8,329 nucleotides of DNA, taken from CAYFHQ01 sp964342805 (GTDB lineage: Bacteria; Bacillota; Clostridia; Peptostreptococcales; Acidaminobacteraceae). The stretch lies in assembly GCA_964342805.1 (NCBI GenBank), contig CAYFHQ010000138.1, forward strand, positions 1 through 8,329, written 5' to 3'. The notes under the pieces are model-generated. The model saw only the letters and a program-made list of their open reading frames with translations. It did no database searches and was not told the origin of the DNA. The translations under genes and the position numbers were made by a program. Positions 5,554 through 8,329 of the stretch are shown here, piece after piece; the first letter of the stretch is position 1, and each line of letters begins with the position of its first letter.

Positions 5554-6405
5554 TTATTCGTGGTCGCTGAGTAGGAGTATATTCTCTATAAACCGTTTAA
5601 CGGATATTTTTCCACCACTATTTCGCTTGCCACGGATAAAGTCCATTTCGGCCTTCACGTTCTCAAAATCATATAGAGAGTTAGAGTACCGGGTGAAGTT
5701 GTCATTCATATAGTCTTCTATGCCCACATTGGAAATATTGATCAGGCCCTTGTTAATGGCACGACGAATCCGCTGTTCCATAGCCTTGGGGTTGTCACTG
5801 AGCTTGTCACAGATGTCCCTAACCTTAAAGTCAAAACTATAGAGGCCGTGATCAATCATATGCCGACAAATGGTCAAAATATCGTCAGCCCCCTTTTCAC
5901 CCATGATACCCAGGCGACTGAAAATGTGGCGAATATTCTTGATCTGGTCTTTGCCAGGCTCCGCCTTCTTCTTTGGCGCCACCGCAGCGGCTCCCCCACC
6001 GCTGATCATGGACTCGATAATCTTAAAATTCTTTTCCAGTCGAATTTTGTCCAGGACACTGCGGAGGACATTGGTGACTTCAATCCGGTTAATAGGTTTG
6101 TGGATGTAGAATTCGATACCTGCATTGTAGGCCTTGGTAATCATGTTCTTGGTTGTCACTTGAGAGATCATGACAAAACGAATACTGGGATGTTGACTCT
6201 TGACTTCATTGACCAAACGGGCGCCATCCTTTACAGGCATGAGCAGGTCCACCAGGACGATATCCGGTTGCAGCTGCATGATTTCATGGGTGGCCATAAC
6301 CGCGTCCGTGGAATTACCCACCACTTCCCCCAGTTCCTCTTCCTCAATAATATTCTCGAGAATACGGATAACCTTAATGTCGTCGTCAATTAGATAAAAT
6401 TTCAT
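5554..6405 (-). CDS. GlnL/YcbB-type two-component response regulator
   Basis: This is a cytoplasmic transcription regulator of 283 residues. The receiver domain (about 1-120) has the acidic pocket D7-D8-D9, the phosphoacceptor D53 in DIVLVDLLMPVKDG, S81 in FVMISQVT, and K103 in IHKPIN. A Gly/Ala/Lys linker follows (about 135-152). The C-terminal half (about 155-283) begins IRHIFSRLGIMGEKGADDI and resembles the YcbB effector domain of Bacillus subtilis GlnL, which controls glutamine uptake and use with the kinase GlnK. The frame is open to 6492, but the ATG at 6405 is chosen: GGAGGGG lies four bases upstream and MKFYLIDDD is the normal receiver start. It overlaps the kinase gene by 20 bases, so the two are coupled. 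No glutamine gene is visible here, so the ligand and targets may differ. Confidence 0.88.
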   Translation of the reverse strand: MKFYLIDDDIKVIRILENIIEEEELGEVVGNSTDAVMATHEIMQLQPDIVLVDLLMPVKDGARLVNEVKSQHPSIRFVMISQVTTKNMITKAYNAGIEFYIHKPINRIEVTNVLRSVLDKIRLEKNFKIIESMISGGGAAAVAPKKKAEPGKDQIKNIRHIFSRLGIMGEKGADDILTICRHMIDHGLYSFDFKVRDICDKLSDNPKAMEQRIRRAINKGLINISNVGIEDYMNDNFTRYSNSLYDFENVKAEMDFIRGKRNSGGKISVKRFIENILLLSDHE

Positions 6406-7666
6406 GATGCCCCTCCAAACTCCGATTCGGTATGGTGACAGTAAATGTCGTCCCAGCACCTGGTATAGATTGTACGTCGATTGTGCCGCCAAATTTCTTT
6501 TCTACAATGTCTCGAACCAAGGTTAGTCCAAGGCCCCTGTATATATCCCCCGTTTGGGCATCGAACTTGGTCGAAAATCCGGGATCGAATATGTGCTCCA
6601 GATCCCGTTCTTTTATACCAGGTCCATTGTCTTGTATGAGTATGATGTGGTCTTCGCCAGATCGTTCATGGTTAATGTCGACCAGGCCATCCTCTCTATT
6701 CTTTAAAGCTTCCAGGGCATTCACTGTCAGATTCCTCAGAATGGACATGAGCATAAAGTGTTCTGACACTTTTTCATTGGTCCTCACGTGGACCGTTAAC
6801 TTGGGCCCGGGCGCATCGGAAGGATACTCCCGCATGAGATTGGTTTGTAAGACCAAATAGATGTCCTTGAGCCGCATGTCCGACAAGCCTTCCTTGTCCA
6901 CCATTATCTGCTCAATTCCCTTTATGACCCGTACATAGTTTTTCTTAATCTCATGGACGTCTTTGGCGATTTTCAAGGAGACATGCTGCTCATACTCCCC
7001 CTTGCCGTCCATGGCTTCATAAAGTTCAAAGGCGTCTGCCATGACCGCCTCGATGTATTCCATATTGCCCGACATGTAGTAAATCTCGCTCTTTAGCTCA
7101 GAGATCATGGTCAGGAGGTCCCTGTACCGGCTCTCGTGCTCTTGGCGCTTGAGGAGCATTTGATAACGTTGTAAGAGGAGGACGATGGTTACTGCCATAA
7201 AGGCACGGATACCTGCAATGACAAGGAGGTCATTGAGAATGCCCACGTACTGTTCAGTCAGTGGCCCAATCCGCGTGGCCACTTCAAAGACGTTACCAAT
7301 AAAGTCTGCCATCATGACCACTATAACCCACCGGGTCACCGACTGGTCCTCTTCTTCCTTCATGTAAAAGAAGAAGTAGTAGACCATGGCATAGGTCATG
7401 TCAAATATAAAAATGGGAAAGTCTACCTGAAGGGCTTCAGAAAAGCCAATATTGGGAATCCCAACAATCCCTCTGAACATGAGACCCACTACACCCACAG
7501 CAAAACCACAGAGTAGGGGGTTCAATTTGCGATCAAAAAAATAATAGATGGGCAGGAGAACGACGGACAACATTATTCGGAAGCCACCTATAAGGATATT
7601 AAAGCCAATCAAGGACGCAAAAGCGTCTACAAATGCTATTAATAGGATTTTTCTATACTTGCCCAT
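6386..7666 (-). CDS. Membrane sensor histidine kinase, GlnK/YcbA-like
   Basis: This 426-residue protein is the sensor partner of the response regulator that overlaps its 3' end. The N-terminal region (about 5-165) is hydrophobic, with roughly five or six membrane helices joined by short loops and no large extracellular domain. The signal is therefore probably sensed in or near the membrane. A coiled-coil-like segment (about 166-235) leads to the phosphoacceptor H238 in KDVHEIKKNY. The HATPase domain shows the N box RNLTVNALEAL (311-321), the G1 box DNGPG (346-350), the F-box-like HIFDPGFSTK (358-367) and the G2 box RGLGLTLV (377-384). All catalytic residues look intact. The start at 7666 has a purine-rich GGAGAGAGGGG site. 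The ligand is unknown; glutamine is suggested only by the partner's domain type. Confidence 0.87.
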   Translation of the reverse strand: MGKYRKILLIAFVDAFASLIGFNILIGGFRIMLSVVLLPIYYFFDRKLNPLLCGFAVGVVGLMFRGIVGIPNIGFSEALQVDFPIFIFDMTYAMVYYFFFYMKEEEDQSVTRWVIVVMMADFIGNVFEVATRIGPLTEQYVGILNDLLVIAGIRAFMAVTIVLLLQRYQMLLKRQEHESRYRDLLTMISELKSEIYYMSGNMEYIEAVMADAFELYEAMDGKGEYEQHVSLKIAKDVHEIKKNYVRVIKGIEQIMVDKEGLSDMRLKDIYLVLQTNLMREYPSDAPGPKLTVHVRTNEKVSEHFMLMSILRNLTVNALEALKNREDGLVDINHERSGEDHIILIQDNGPGIKERDLEHIFDPGFSTKFDAQTGDIYRGLGLTLVRDIVEKKFGGTIDVQSIPGAGTTFTVTIPNRSLEGHHEILSN

Positions 7667-7697
7667 GGGCCCCCCTCTCTCCTTGACCTACCCATAT

Positions 7698-7725
7698 AGT
7701 ATAATACAAACTTCTGAATTGTCCA
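7698..7725 (-). promoter_or_regulatory. Promoter of the two-component operon
   Basis: On the minus strand, TGGACA (7725-7720) and TATACT (7703-7698) are each a five-of-six match to the sigma-A boxes, with a 16-base spacer. The -10 lies about 32 bases upstream of the kinase ATG. A nine-base palindrome, CACG-A-CGTG (7724-7732), touches the -35 and might bind a regulator. Confidence 0.65.
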
Positions 7726-7732
7726 CGACGTG

Positions 7733-7759
7733 AAAAATCCCACCGTGTTGGTGGGATTT
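7733..7759 (-). terminator. Rho-independent terminator of the M29-like peptidase gene
   Basis: A perfect 10-base stem (7735-7744 with 7750-7759, AAATCCCACC/GGTGGGATTT) closes a five-base loop and is followed by TTTTT on the minus strand. It starts 25 bases after the peptidase stop codon. Its far end abuts the -35 region of the kinase promoter. Confidence 0.88.
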
Positions 7760-7783
7760 GACAGCAAGCCAGTCGGTCTGGCC

Positions 7784-8329
7784 CTATTGGTTAAAAGGAT
7801 CATTCAGGGACTCAGTACCCGGTAGGACAAATCGTCCCTTTTCGATAATGGACACCTCTGCCCCATCGCTATGAAGAACTGAGATTTTTGCCAGACCGTC
7901 ATAAGGTAAGGTAATGTCCGTATGACAGTTGGTATAAGCCTTGTCCAGGCTCTCCTTACGAATAATGGAATGCTCGTTGTCACGGGCAATGATTTCCTTA
8001 CCATCCAGCGGATTGTAAACTGGATTGTCTTCTGACCAGGAGAAGCAAGTGTCACCAATGGCAAAGTGTGGACCCATCTTTTCAACAATCAGAATGGGAA
8101 GCTGGTCTGTAATGCCGTACTTTTCTGCAATCACATAGGCCAGGGTGTTGGTCCCAATAGCAAACTCCCCTAGCGGCAGGGACTTGTGTGGGAACAGTAG
8201 ATTTTCCTGGATAAACTTTTTGTTGGCTTCAGGATCGTCAAAGTTGGCACAATCGTACTCTGTCACATAACCGTCCTTGAAGGTCAGCTTGAGTTCCTTG
8301 TACTTAAAGCCATCCAGGTAAACATCATT
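7784..8329 (-). CDS. M29-like metallo-aminopeptidase (aminopeptidase T type), C-terminal part
   Basis: This is the last 181 residues of a cytoplasmic metallopeptidase expected to remove N-terminal residues from peptides. The frame is open to the window edge, so the N-terminal part and start codon lie beyond 8329. An in-frame GTG at 8266 is internal, since the coding frame continues upstream as NDVYLDGFKYKELKLTF. Features that match the M29/AmpS metal-binding core, in order, are LGEFAIGTNT (Glu), EKMGPHFAIGD (His) and NCHTDITLPYD (His-x-Asp). The spacing agrees with the Glu, His and His-x-Asp ligands of that family. The protein ends GRFVLPGTESLNDPFNQ. Family membership is inferred from these motifs; another leucyl-aminopeptidase-like clan is possible. 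It forms a separate unit from the downstream kinase. Confidence 0.68.
   Translation of the reverse strand, partial: NDVYLDGFKYKELKLTFKDGYVTEYDCANFDDPEANKKFIQENLLFPHKSLPLGEFAIGTNTLAYVIAEKYGITDQLPILIVEKMGPHFAIGDTCFSWSEDNPVYNPLDGKEIIARDNEHSIIRKESLDKAYTNCHTDITLPYDGLAKISVLHSDGAEVSIIEKGRFVLPGTESLNDPFNQ

Noticed and set aside
5848..6393. A 181-residue plus-strand ORF opposite the response regulator
   Set aside because: It is antisense to an intact receiver domain with all catalytic residues, and its translation shows no recognisable domain.
8264..8266. GTG at 8266 as the start of a 160-residue gene
   Set aside because: The frame continues upstream to the window edge with plausible protein sequence and no ribosome binding site before the GTG, so it is an internal valine codon.

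Overview
The window looks like chromosomal DNA from a Bacillota (low-GC Gram-positive) bacterium, probably a facultative or strict anaerobe. The evidence is strong GGAGG-type ribosome binding sites, short rho-independent terminators, a good match to the Gram-positive LexA (DinR) box, a CcpA cre-like box, a GlnK/GlnL (YcbA/YcbB)-type two-component pair and an oxygen-sensitive glycyl radical enzyme with its activase. A Lactobacillales lineage is possible, but the sequence alone does not settle the order. Every supported gene lies on the minus strand, so transcription runs from high to low coordinates. There are no RNA genes, insertion sequences or CRISPR arrays that I can see.

In transcription order: (1) 8329-7784 is the C-terminal part of an M29-like (aminopeptidase T-type) metallopeptidase, closed by a clear terminator. 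(2) 7725-5554 is a promoter followed by a membrane sensor histidine kinase and a receiver-YcbB response regulator that overlap by 20 bases. It ends at a bidirectional terminator at 5399-5438. (3) 5394-3760 is a long regulatory leader (two candidate promoters, a cre-like box, and an inverted plus direct repeat near the start) and an NhaC-family Na+/H+ antiporter gene, closed by a cUUCGg terminator. (4) 3687-3280 is an easily missed small-gene unit: an extended -10 promoter, a 55-residue two-helix membrane protein, a 34-residue basic peptide whose SD overlaps the previous stop codon, and a weak terminator. (5) 3252-885 is the yjjI-yjjW pair, a short glycyl radical enzyme of unknown substrate and its radical SAM activase, closed by a strong hairpin. 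(6) 883-1 is ruvA and the start of ruvB, the Holliday junction branch-migration complex, with a LexA-box match next to the promoter.

The units are mostly independent housekeeping or metabolic modules: DNA repair (ruvAB), anaerobic radical enzymology (yjjIW), ion or organic-acid exchange (nhaC), nutrient sensing (the GlnK/GlnL-like pair) and peptide breakdown. The least explained parts are the two small ORFs between nhaC and yjjI, the repeats at the nhaC promoter, and the substrate of the YjjI enzyme. The two longest non-coding or nearly non-coding stretches are 3158-3759 (the small-gene unit and yjjI leader) and 5161-5553 (nhaC leader and terminator). Between 5439 and 5553 I see nothing beyond untranslated 3' sequence.
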